From Actinomycetes bacterium (GTDB lineage: Bacteria > Planctomycetota > Phycisphaerae > JAACET01), in NCBI GenBank assembly GCA_030631725.1, contig DAOVKO010000095.1:1-7927 (forward strand): a DNA stretch of 7,927 bases, written 5' to 3'. Positions 1 to 4,990 of the stretch are shown here, in pieces. The translations under genes and the position numbers were made by a program. The notes under the pieces are model-generated. The model did not search any database. It was not told the DNA's origin and saw nothing but the letters and a program-made list of their open reading frames with translations. The stretch's first letter is position 1, and the number at the start of each line of letters is the position of its first letter.

Positions 1-389
1 TGGCCTGCGACCTCGGCTGGGGAATGCTCCAAGCGGGAATCGAACTTCACCGCGATCCGACGCTGCAACGGCCCGACGGTCTCGTTGCGCAACACACGTC
101 CGATAGTGGTGAAGGAAGCCATACCAAAGGCCCCCTCTTCAATAAGCGGGTAACTGCTGCGGAGCCAAATCTGATCGCCCTGGTCCGGGTACGTCCCCGG
201 CGGGGCAAGGAAACTAATCCCTCCGCTGCAGAGGTCGACCATCCGCCCCTGCTCGATATCGAGGCTTCCGTCGGAGCTGTACCAAACGGGCCAGAAATAC
301 CTGAGCCTTTGCTCGGAGCGACGCTCCTGGCGCGGTGAATTCGGAGGCTCGAGAACCTGCTGCCTAGCTGTGCGGTTTCTCAAAAACAT
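1..389 (-). CDS. PilZ-domain protein, C-terminus cut by window edge
   Basis: Reading the complement from an ATG at 389-387 gives 129 open codons that run off the left edge. PilZ domains bind cyclic di-GMP and pass the signal to motility, polysaccharide or regulatory partners. Seen here: the arginine-rich RxxxR element at residues 24-28 (within QERRSEQR), then the conserved turn at 52-57 reading DLCSGG, where the usual form is D/NxSxxG, so the serine position is cysteine. The following residues (GISFLAPPGTYP, then RVLRNETVG and RIAVKF) fit the beta-barrel strands of the domain. The start is fixed by an in-frame stop at 398-396 just upstream; a GGGAG ribosome site lies about 10 nt before the ATG. 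It is transcribed divergently from the cyclase gene. Partner and output cannot be inferred. What follows the PilZ domain is outside the window. Confidence 0.72.
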   Translation of the reverse strand, partial: MFLRNRTARQQVLEPPNSPRQERRSEQRLRYFWPVWYSSDGSLDIEQGRMVDLCSGGISFLAPPGTYPDQGDQIWLRSSYPLIEEGAFGMASFTTIGRVLRNETVGPLQRRIAVKFDSRLEHSPAEVAG

Positions 390-656
390 GCTCTGCTATC
401 TCCCAAGGCTATCTATTGACCGGCGACAACGGTGGTTCCGCCGTAGATATCGGCCCAACTAAAGCCCCTCTTTAACTAGCGTCCCCCGAAAAAAGCGCAG
501 CAGCAGAGTAAGAATATGACCAGGTCCCCTTCACGAAGTGCCTGGCGATTACCGATACAAGAGCAGCGACCTCGCGAGCTGACGAGCTGGCTGGATGTAC
601 AAGGCCCTCAGATAGCTGCCGCCCTAAGTACTGCCCTGTCAATGGGTTATGGGTCA
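390..656. other. Intergenic spacer, no clear gene
   Basis: Left portion of the 348-bp divergent spacer. I see no RNA gene and no convincing promoter for the leftward PilZ gene. A 50-codon + strand frame (ATG 516 to TAG 668) exists but has only a weak ribosome site and no recognisable domain. A small interrupted dyad (CCAGG at 520-524, CCTGG at 541-545) encloses a CAC-GAA-GTG hairpin. Confidence 0.5.
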
Positions 657-688
657 GGCGGCCTGTAGCGACCGTACAGCCTCGCCTG
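655..688. promoter_or_regulatory. Imperfect dyad over the -35 region, candidate operator
   Basis: The left arm reads CAGGCG, GC, then TGTA (655-667, one bulged C at 663). The right arm reads TACA, GC, then CGCCTG (675-688, bulged CT at 681-682). Twelve pairs enclose a 7-nt loop at 668-674. It covers the position where the -35 of the cyclase promoter must lie. It could be a protein-binding operator. Its function is inferred from position and symmetry only. Confidence 0.4.
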
Positions 689-701
689 GTCCGCCTATAA
701 T
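673..701 (+). promoter_or_regulatory. Sigma70-type promoter of the diadenylate cyclase gene
   Basis: A perfect -10 TATAAT lies at 696-701. The best -35 at 17-bp spacing is CGTACA (673-678), only 3 of 6 matches, so activity may depend on an activator or on the overlapping dyad. Expected transcription start is near 708, giving a leader of about 30 nt with a GAGGAG ribosome site at 725-730. Confidence 0.6.
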
Positions 702-737
702 GAGATGTAGGCTACGGCTGTTTCGAGGAGCACACAT

Positions 738-1661
738 ATGGCAGCGGGCCTAAACCAAGCGACATCTTCGGTTATGCTGGCCGCGGCGATTGCCGTAACC
801 ACGCAGACCAAGGCGGACGCCCTGCTGGTATATGCCGATCTGTGCCAAACAGACAGTGAACTCAAAGCTGGGCCGGGAGAGTCCTATAAAACCATCCTTG
901 TGACCCAGAAAAAGGACCCCAATATTCAACCTCGCGGCCGCGGACGCTACCTCGTCCGCCTCCCGGATGTCAACCTCACCCGGATGGGCCTGGTGAAGAT
1001 GGCCACAGTCGTAAGCTTTTCCCAAGGCGTTCTTTTAGCTGACGAGCGTTTTGTATTTGTAACGGGTGTTGCGGGCGCCCAGCTGGACACGATCGTAGTA
1101 ATGACCGTCGGTAGGGAGTTTGAATTGCTGCAAACCGTTGGCCAGCCAGTACTTACGGAACACGTCCGCCGCGCGGTTTTTCAGCGGGTTCTGAATCTGG
1201 CAACCAGTTTAGCCGCGGAGGGCAGGGAAGGCAAAGCCATCGGCGGACTGTTTGTGATCGGTGATACAACCGAGGTGCTCAAGGCTTCGCAGCAGATGAT
1301 CCTGAACCCTTTCCACGGGTACGCCGAGAAGCAGCGTCAGATTCTCAATTCAGATATGGCCGAGACAATCAAGGAATATAGTGCTCTGGACGGGGCCTTC
1401 GTAATCAGGGGGAATGGCGTGGTCGTCTCGGCTGGTACGTACCTGCGGCCAGGGGTGGCTGGGGAAGACTTGCCGCAGGGCCTGGGCGCACGGCATGCAG
1501 CGGCAGCTGGCATAACGGCCTCGACAAAATCGATTGCCATCACGGTCAGTCAATCCACCGGGGCGGTGCGGATATGGCGTGGCGGTAAATTGATTACCGA
1601 GATCGAGCGAGCCCAGCGCCAGCCTGGTTCGAGCCTCCCGGGACCCAAAACAGAGATGTAG
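738..1661 (+). CDS. Diadenylate cyclase (DAC/DisA_N domain), DacZ-like architecture
   Basis: A 307-residue protein expected to make cyclic di-AMP from two ATP. The DAC domain occupies about residues 165-290: the DGA motif is at 218-220 (SALDGAFVI), the RHR-type motif at 251-257 reads ARHAAAA, and a VSQSTG strand follows at 270-275. In known cyclases the second motif is RHR; here the third residue is alanine (254). Residues about 8-125 resemble the C-terminal domain of pyruvate kinase (SSVMLAAAIAV near the start, VFVTGVAGAQLDTIVVM at 106-122). That layout matches my recollection of archaeal DacZ rather than DisA, and no DNA-binding helix-hairpin-helix tail is present. No membrane segment is obvious, so it should be cytosolic. 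The start is supported by GAGGAG at 725-730, 7 nt before the ATG. It stands alone behind its own promoter and converges on parB. Domain call is secure; activity is less certain because of the motif change. Confidence 0.85.
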   Translation: MAAGLNQATSSVMLAAAIAVTTQTKADALLVYADLCQTDSELKAGPGESYKTILVTQKKDPNIQPRGRGRYLVRLPDVNLTRMGLVKMATVVSFSQGVLLADERFVFVTGVAGAQLDTIVVMTVGREFELLQTVGQPVLTEHVRRAVFQRVLNLATSLAAEGREGKAIGGLFVIGDTTEVLKASQQMILNPFHGYAEKQRQILNSDMAETIKEYSALDGAFVIRGNGVVVSAGTYLRPGVAGEDLPQGLGARHAAAAGITASTKSIAITVSQSTGAVRIWRGGKLITEIERAQRQPGSSLPGPKTEM

Positions 1662-1670
1662 GAGAAGGGG

Positions 1671-2579
1671 TTAGCTCGCGCAGAGCTTGGCAACCAACTC
1701 GTCAAACTCGTCCAGCGAACCAAAGTTAATTATAATCTCGCCCTTTTCGCCGGAGCCCCGGGACCGGATGCGGACTCTCCGGCCGAGGCGGCGGGAGAGT
1801 CTGTCCTCGAGCTCGCGCAGATTGGCTTGCTTAGCCAAATCCTCGACGCGGGCTGGGATTGGGGAGGAGGTCTGTCGGGCCTGGCGAACGAGGTCCTCCG
1901 TGCGGCGGACGGAGAGGTTCTTTTCGGCAATGAGCCTAGCAAGCTTGCGCTGGTCAGCCGGTTCGGACAGTGCTAGCAAAGCCCGGGCATGGCCCATAGA
2001 AATCTTGCCCTGAATCAGGAACTCGCGAACGTCTTTGTGGAGACCTAGGAGGCGGACGTAGTTGGCGATGGTGGCCCGGTCCTGTCCGAGGCGATGGCTG
2101 GCCTGGTCCTGAGTGAGGGAGAGGCCAGACATGTAGGCGGCATAAGCGGCGGCCCGGTCAAGGGGGGTGAGGTCGGTTCGCTGGAGATTCTCGATCAGGG
2201 CTATCTCGAGCATGTCGCCTTCGGAGGCCTCACGGACGATGGCGGGGATGGAGCTGAGGCCGGCCTGTTTGGCAGCACGCCAACGACGCTCGCCGGCTAT
2301 TATCTGGAAGGCGTCGTTATGCCGGCGGACGAGAATGGGCTGGAGCAGGCCGGAGGTCCGTAAGGAATCTACCAAACCAACCAGGCTGGCGGGATCGATG
2401 GCTGAGCGAGGCTGAAGCGGGTTGGGCTTAATCTGGTCGAGCCGAATGAATTGGACAGTCCCTGGTCTGGTGTGGGCCTCGGCAGCAGGATGGAGGGATA
2501 CGGCAGGAGCGGGGGTCGGGGCGTCAGATGAGACCAGGGAATCCAGGCCTCGGCCGAGGCGTGATTTGGGGGGGGCCAT
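1671..2579 (-). CDS. parB: ParB/Spo0J chromosome-partitioning protein
   Basis: A 302-residue ParB that binds parS, loads as a CTP-dependent sliding clamp, and works with ParA and SMC in origin segregation. The length is typical. An N-terminal basic, low-complexity segment (1-45) begins MAPPKSRLGRGLDSL, the usual ParB opening that contacts ParA. The nucleotide-binding domain follows, with IKPNPLQPR (50-58), GERRWRA (96-102) and ENLQRTDLTPLDRA (130-143). A helix-turn-helix lies at about 153-180 (LTQDQASHRLGQDRATIANYVRLLGL region), and a C-terminal dimerisation domain at about 253-300. The ATG is preceded by AGGAG at 2590-2586 with 6-nt spacing. A consensus-like parS lies about 100 bp upstream. 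No parA is in the window; it normally precedes parB in the same operon, so this parB may be unlinked. Its stop is 9 bp from that of the cyclase gene. Confidence 0.97.
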   Translation of the reverse strand: MAPPKSRLGRGLDSLVSSDAPTPAPAVSLHPAAEAHTRPGTVQFIRLDQIKPNPLQPRSAIDPASLVGLVDSLRTSGLLQPILVRRHNDAFQIIAGERRWRAAKQAGLSSIPAIVREASEGDMLEIALIENLQRTDLTPLDRAAAYAAYMSGLSLTQDQASHRLGQDRATIANYVRLLGLHKDVREFLIQGKISMGHARALLALSEPADQRKLARLIAEKNLSVRRTEDLVRQARQTSSPIPARVEDLAKQANLRELEDRLSRRLGRRVRIRSRGSGEKGEIIINFGSLDEFDELVAKLCAS

Positions 2580-2676
2580 GGGCTTCTCCTATGCTGAGTT
2601 TATGAGGTCCTAAAACATCTGCGGGGTCTCGGGCGGTGCCAACCAGTCTGCGTGAGCGGGGAAAGCTACTAAACGG

Positions 2677-2692
2677 TGTTCCACGTGGAACA
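2677..2692. promoter_or_regulatory. parS centromere site
   Basis: The 16-mer TGTTCCACGTGGAACA is a perfect palindrome, extended to 18 bp by flanking G and C (2676-2693). It matches the widespread bacterial parS core, GTTNCACGTG with symmetric change at the variable position, in the TTCCACGTGGAA form. It lies about 100 bp upstream of parB, so ParB loading here could also autoregulate parB. Only this copy is seen in the window. Confidence 0.92.
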
Positions 2693-2693
2693 C

Positions 2694-3059
2694 TCCGACA
2701 GCGGGGTGAGTGTTGGACCTCTGCTCCCCGCCGCCCGGCAAACCTCGCCAGCCCGTCCCCAACATTCTACGGCGACAAAGATACTCCTCGCCTGGGGATC
2801 GGTCCAGAAAAAACTTCCCAATCTTTCGCCTTCTGCCCTCGGCACGCGCCAGACTTGCCCCCCAGCACAGCGCTGATTCCCCGGCCCCCCCCACCAACCC
2901 CCCGGGCAATGGCCTCCGCCCTTGGCCTGATCGGGCCCTCCCTGCTCCGCCCCCACCAGCCGACCTATGCCAACTTGTGGGCAGTTGCGCCTACACCCGA
3001 CGAGCCGCACTTGTCTCAAGCACATATTCCAGAGGATCCCCTGAGTTGAAAAGAACCCT
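2694..3059. other. Gene-free C-rich tract upstream of parB
   Basis: No credible gene lies here on either strand; the open frames are compositional. The + strand is markedly C-rich: 2881-2940 holds 33 C and 14 G. C runs lie at 2858-2863, 2879-2882, 2885-2892 and 2898-2903. No convincing parB promoter is visible. The nearest candidate is an isolated TAGAAT on the - strand at 2769-2764, without a good -35. Confidence 0.55.
2879..2903 (-). other. Potential G-quadruplex on the - strand
   Basis: Read on the - strand, the runs are G6, then TTGGT, then G8 (which can supply two runs of three), then CC, then G4. This satisfies the pattern of four G3+ runs with loops of 1-7 nt. It is on the parB sense strand, about 300 nt upstream of the start codon, so it could form in DNA or in a long parB leader RNA. 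Formation is not shown by sequence alone. Confidence 0.4.
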
Positions 3060-3093
3060 TATATATTCTCGTATGTCCTAATGAGAATATATA
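3060..3093. repeat. AT-rich inverted repeat
   Basis: Perfect 11-bp arms TATATATTCTC (3060-3070) and GAGAATATATA (3083-3093) are separated by 12 nt. It is the most AT-rich patch in the window and ends 28 bp before the MITE-like element. It lacks the GC stem and T tract of an intrinsic terminator. An operator or a cruciform-prone site is possible; the role is unknown. Confidence 0.6.
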
Positions 3094-3112
3094 TCTATGG
3101 AAACCTTCCCTG

Positions 3113-3121
3113 ATAAAGCTT
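3113..3121 (+). repeat. Left 9-bp direct repeat (target duplication)
   Basis: ATAAAGCTT abuts the left terminal inverted repeat of the 3122-3270 element. An identical copy abuts the right end at 3271-3279. Confidence 0.7.
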
Positions 3122-3270
3122 GGGTGCATAAAGATTCTGTGGATCGTGTTATATTTAGCCCCCGGTTTCCGAAGGACGCTACGCGTTACCGGGGGTTTCT
3201 GACTTATAACGCCCTCAGGCTGCGTCCTGGGGGCCATTCGCCGCGATTTCCACAAAACCTTTATACACCC
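3122..3270. mobile_element. MITE-like element, 149 bp, non-coding
   Basis: The ends are 22-bp imperfect terminal inverted repeats. The left begins GGGTGCATAAAG and the right, read inwards on the other strand, begins GGGTGTATAAAG; both end TTNTGTGGA. They match at 19 of 22 positions, and all three differences are transitions. Perfect 9-bp direct repeats ATAAAGCTT lie directly outside both ends (3113-3121, 3271-3279), as expected of a target-site duplication. The element is too short for a transposase, so it would have been moved in trans. Its interior folds into a stem GTTATA/TATAAC (3148-3153, 3205-3210) capped by CCCCCGG/CCGGGGG (3159-3165, 3189-3195), and a second 9-bp hairpin at 3211-3234. 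A 9-bp duplication suggests one of the IS families with 8-9-bp duplications; I cannot name which. An alternative is a structured RNA or a fortuitous inverted repeat. Confidence 0.65.
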
Positions 3271-3279
3271 ATAAAGCTT
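3271..3279 (+). repeat. Right 9-bp direct repeat (target duplication)
   Basis: ATAAAGCTT is identical to 3113-3121. Its last two bases form the start of the candidate -35 TTGCTT, so the insertion point lies directly against the promoter. Confidence 0.7.
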
Positions 3280-3305
3280 GCTTTGCTGGAAGAAAAGTGT
3301 ATAAT
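3278..3305 (+). promoter_or_regulatory. Candidate sigma70 promoter for the right-hand genes
   Basis: A perfect -10 TATAAT lies at 3300-3305. A -35 TTGCTT (3278-3283, 3 of 6 matches) lies 16 bp upstream. Expected start is near 3312, giving a leader of about 240 nt before the HMGL-family gene. The core hexamers were kept by the target duplication, but everything further upstream was replaced by the inserted element. Confidence 0.55.
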
Positions 3306-3311
3306 CTGCTA

Positions 3312-3549
3312 CCATAGTGTCTTACAGGGGCACAACCACCCAGAAATGCTACGTTCCCCTGCTGGGAGATCCTTTAATCGGAACCGGGCATGGGTTAGGA
3401 TTGCTGGGAGTTGCCGTTCCCATCCGGCTGTATCAGCCCTACGCTGGCCAGACCGGTCCTACAGAACGAGGCTGCGCTGGCTCGCCCGACCGATGGGCGT
3501 GGGTGTAGGCCTATTAGATACAAGTACTTGCAGGGAAGTGAGGCGAAAA
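3312..3549 (+). other. Long hairpin-rich 5' leader of the HMGL-family gene
   Basis: No gene is supported here. A 63-codon GTG frame (3317-3508) has no ribosome site or recognisable domain. Visible hairpins: ATCCT...AACC/GGTT-AGGAT (3369-3401), TGGGAG/TTCCCA (3405-3410, 3417-3422), GGCTG-TAT-CAGCC (3426-3438), CGCCC/GGGCG (3483-3487, 3495-3499) inside CCTACA/TGTAGG (3458-3463, 3504-3509). TGCTGGGAG occurs twice (3360-3368, 3402-3410). I recognise no known riboswitch core or T-box sequence. It could be a regulatory leader or GC-rich spacer. Confidence 0.4.
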
Positions 3550-4923
3550 ATGGCAATGATGCCTAAGAAAGAGCAGAAGTCAGGTTTCCCGGCGGGAGAG
3601 AGTCCTTGGCAGGTCCGGGAAGTAACTGAGCCCAATCTGTATCGCGACACTTTTCCGTATGAAGAACTGCCGCGGGCCTGTTTCGACAACCAGTCCGTGC
3701 CGATGGACCTGCCGGAGAACATCTGGCTAACCGATACCACCTTCCGGGATGGTCAACAGGCCAGGGCGCCCTACACGGTCGATCAAGTACTTGCGTTGTA
3801 TGATCTTATGCACAAGCTGGATGGCGATACGGGCCTGATCCGCCAGTCGGAGTTTTTCCTGTACTCGCAGAAGGACCGAGAGGCGGTGAGAAAGTGCCAG
3901 GAAAGGGGCTATAAGTTCCCGGAGGTAACGGGCTGGATTCGGGCGGTTAAGAGCGATTTTCGTCTGGTCAAGGAGATGGCCCTGAATGAAACCGGGATTC
4001 TGACGAGCTGTTCGGACTATCACCTGTTTCTGAAGCTTCGCAAGAGCCGGGCAGCCGCGCTGGCCATGTATCTCGATACGGTCAAGGCCTGCCTGGACGC
4101 GGGCATCCAGCCGAGGTGTCATTTTGAAGACGTAACAAGAGCCGACTTGTACGGATTTGTTTTGCCGTTGGCCAGTGAGCTGGTCAAGCTGGGACAAAAG
4201 TATGACGTGAAGGTCAAGATGCGGATGTGCGATACGATGGGCGTGGGCTTGCCTTGGGCCCAGGCGGCACTGCCGCGGAGTGTGCCAAAGATAATCCATG
4301 CCTTGCGGCACGAGCTGGGCCTAGGGGCAGAGACGCTCGAGTTTCACGGTCATAATGATCTGCATAAGGTCGTGGCAAACTCGCTGTCGGCTTGGCTTTA
4401 CGGCTGTGCGGTGTGTAACTGCAGCCTGCTGGGTATCGGCGAGCGGACGGGCAATGCCCCCCTCGAGGCACTGGTCGTGGAGCAGGGGCAATTAACCGCT
4501 CAATCAGCCAAGATAGACTACTCGATAATCACCGAGATAGCGGAGTATTTCACCAAGGAGCTAGGCCAGGCCATTCCGGCAAATTACCCCCTGGTCGGGC
4601 GGGACTTCAACGTTACGCGGGCGGGGATACACGCCGATGGGCTGCTCAAGAACGAAGAGATATATAACATCTTTAACACCAAGAAGTTATTGAATCGTCC
4701 GGTCAAGGTTGTGATCACGGACAAGTCCGGTGTGGCGGGCATCAAGCACTGGATTGAGCAACGCTATCAGGTCGAGCCGCTGAAGAAGAGCGATCAGCGC
4801 CTGACGAGCATTTACGACTTGATAAAGCTTGAATACGAGCAGGGCCGAACGACGGGCATCTCGGATGAGGAAATGGCCGGTTGGGTGGACGAGAAATTCG
4901 GGCAACTTCCGGCAAAAAAGTAG
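3550..4923 (+). CDS. DRE-TIM/HMGL-family synthase, Re-citrate or homocitrate synthase-like
   Basis: A 457-residue TIM-barrel enzyme that condenses acetyl-CoA with a 2-oxo acid. Motifs: LTDTTFRDGQQARAPY (60-75) with the DxxxRDGxQ metal/substrate signature; metal ligands HGHND (266-270); GIGERTGNAPLE (295-306); RAGIHADGLLK (357-367). The distinctive segments IRQSEFFLYSQKDRE (97-111), CSDYHLFLKL (154-163) and RCHFEDVTRADLYGF (189-203) resemble, from memory, the Re-citrate synthase group (Clostridium kluyveri type, about 450 residues) more than LeuA. The C-terminal LeuA regulatory domain is absent, arguing against leucine-regulated isopropylmalate synthase. Product would then be citrate (from oxaloacetate) or homocitrate. 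The ATG at 3550 is chosen because GTGAGG lies 6 nt upstream and the family homology begins soon after; the frame is open back to 3097, but that stretch covers an inserted element and a promoter. alr follows on the same strand. Confidence 0.8.
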   Translation: MAMMPKKEQKSGFPAGESPWQVREVTEPNLYRDTFPYEELPRACFDNQSVPMDLPENIWLTDTTFRDGQQARAPYTVDQVLALYDLMHKLDGDTGLIRQSEFFLYSQKDREAVRKCQERGYKFPEVTGWIRAVKSDFRLVKEMALNETGILTSCSDYHLFLKLRKSRAAALAMYLDTVKACLDAGIQPRCHFEDVTRADLYGFVLPLASELVKLGQKYDVKVKMRMCDTMGVGLPWAQAALPRSVPKIIHALRHELGLGAETLEFHGHNDLHKVVANSLSAWLYGCAVCNCSLLGIGERTGNAPLEALVVEQGQLTAQSAKIDYSIITEIAEYFTKELGQAIPANYPLVGRDFNVTRAGIHADGLLKNEEIYNIFNTKKLLNRPVKVVITDKSGVAGIKHWIEQRYQVEPLKKSDQRLTSIYDLIKLEYEQGRTTGISDEEMAGWVDEKFGQLPAKK

Positions 4924-4938
4924 GTAGTAAGGCTCTGA

Positions 4939-4963
4939 TCCAGCCTGCACTGTGCAGGTTGGA
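4939..4963 (+). terminator. Strong intercistronic hairpin, no U tract
   Basis: An 11-bp stem (4939-4949 with 4953-4963, one G-U pair at 4943/4959) has the 3-nt loop CTG, 16 nt after the stop of the HMGL-family gene. No T run follows, so a classical intrinsic terminator is unlikely. It may stabilise the upstream message or partially uncouple alr. It overlaps the GTG at 4952, making that a poor start for alr. Confidence 0.45.
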
Positions 4964-4990
4964 GCGCAATGCGGGGGCAGGTGCACGGAA

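Noticed and set aside
36..60. tRNA T-loop-like GTTCGATTCCC on the - strand
   Set aside because: No matching T-stem, anticodon arm or acceptor; it lies in the PilZ coding sequence.
24..338. 104-codon + strand frame at the left edge
   Set aside because: It is the shadow of the PilZ gene on the other strand, which carries recognisable motifs.
1621..1650. GGTTCGAGCC T-loop-like sequence
   Set aside because: Inside the cyclase C-terminal codons; no tRNA cloverleaf can be built around it.
2610..3081. Several open frames of 66-137 codons on both strands upstream of parB
   Set aside because: They arise from C-rich composition, cross parS and the G-run tract, overlap one another, and show no ribosome sites or domains.
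3113..3280. Origin of replication with DnaA-like boxes (TTATACACC, TGTGGATCG and inverted partners, about 7 of 9 matches)
   Set aside because: All of the boxes lie inside the terminal inverted repeats and are explained by them. The + strand stays G-rich on both sides, and no dnaA is present.
3317..3508. 63-codon GTG frame in the leader as a leader peptide
   Set aside because: No ribosome site, no run of regulatory codons, and it starts within a few bases of the predicted transcription start.
3097..3549. 151-codon N-terminal extension of the HMGL-family protein
   Set aside because: It crosses the MITE-like element, a TATAAT promoter and hairpins, and has no recognisable domain. A well-spaced ribosome site precedes the ATG at 3550, where family similarity begins soon after.
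4952..4990. GTG start of alr at 4952
   Set aside because: Sits in a hairpin loop with no ribosome site and adds 13 residues not expected for the family.
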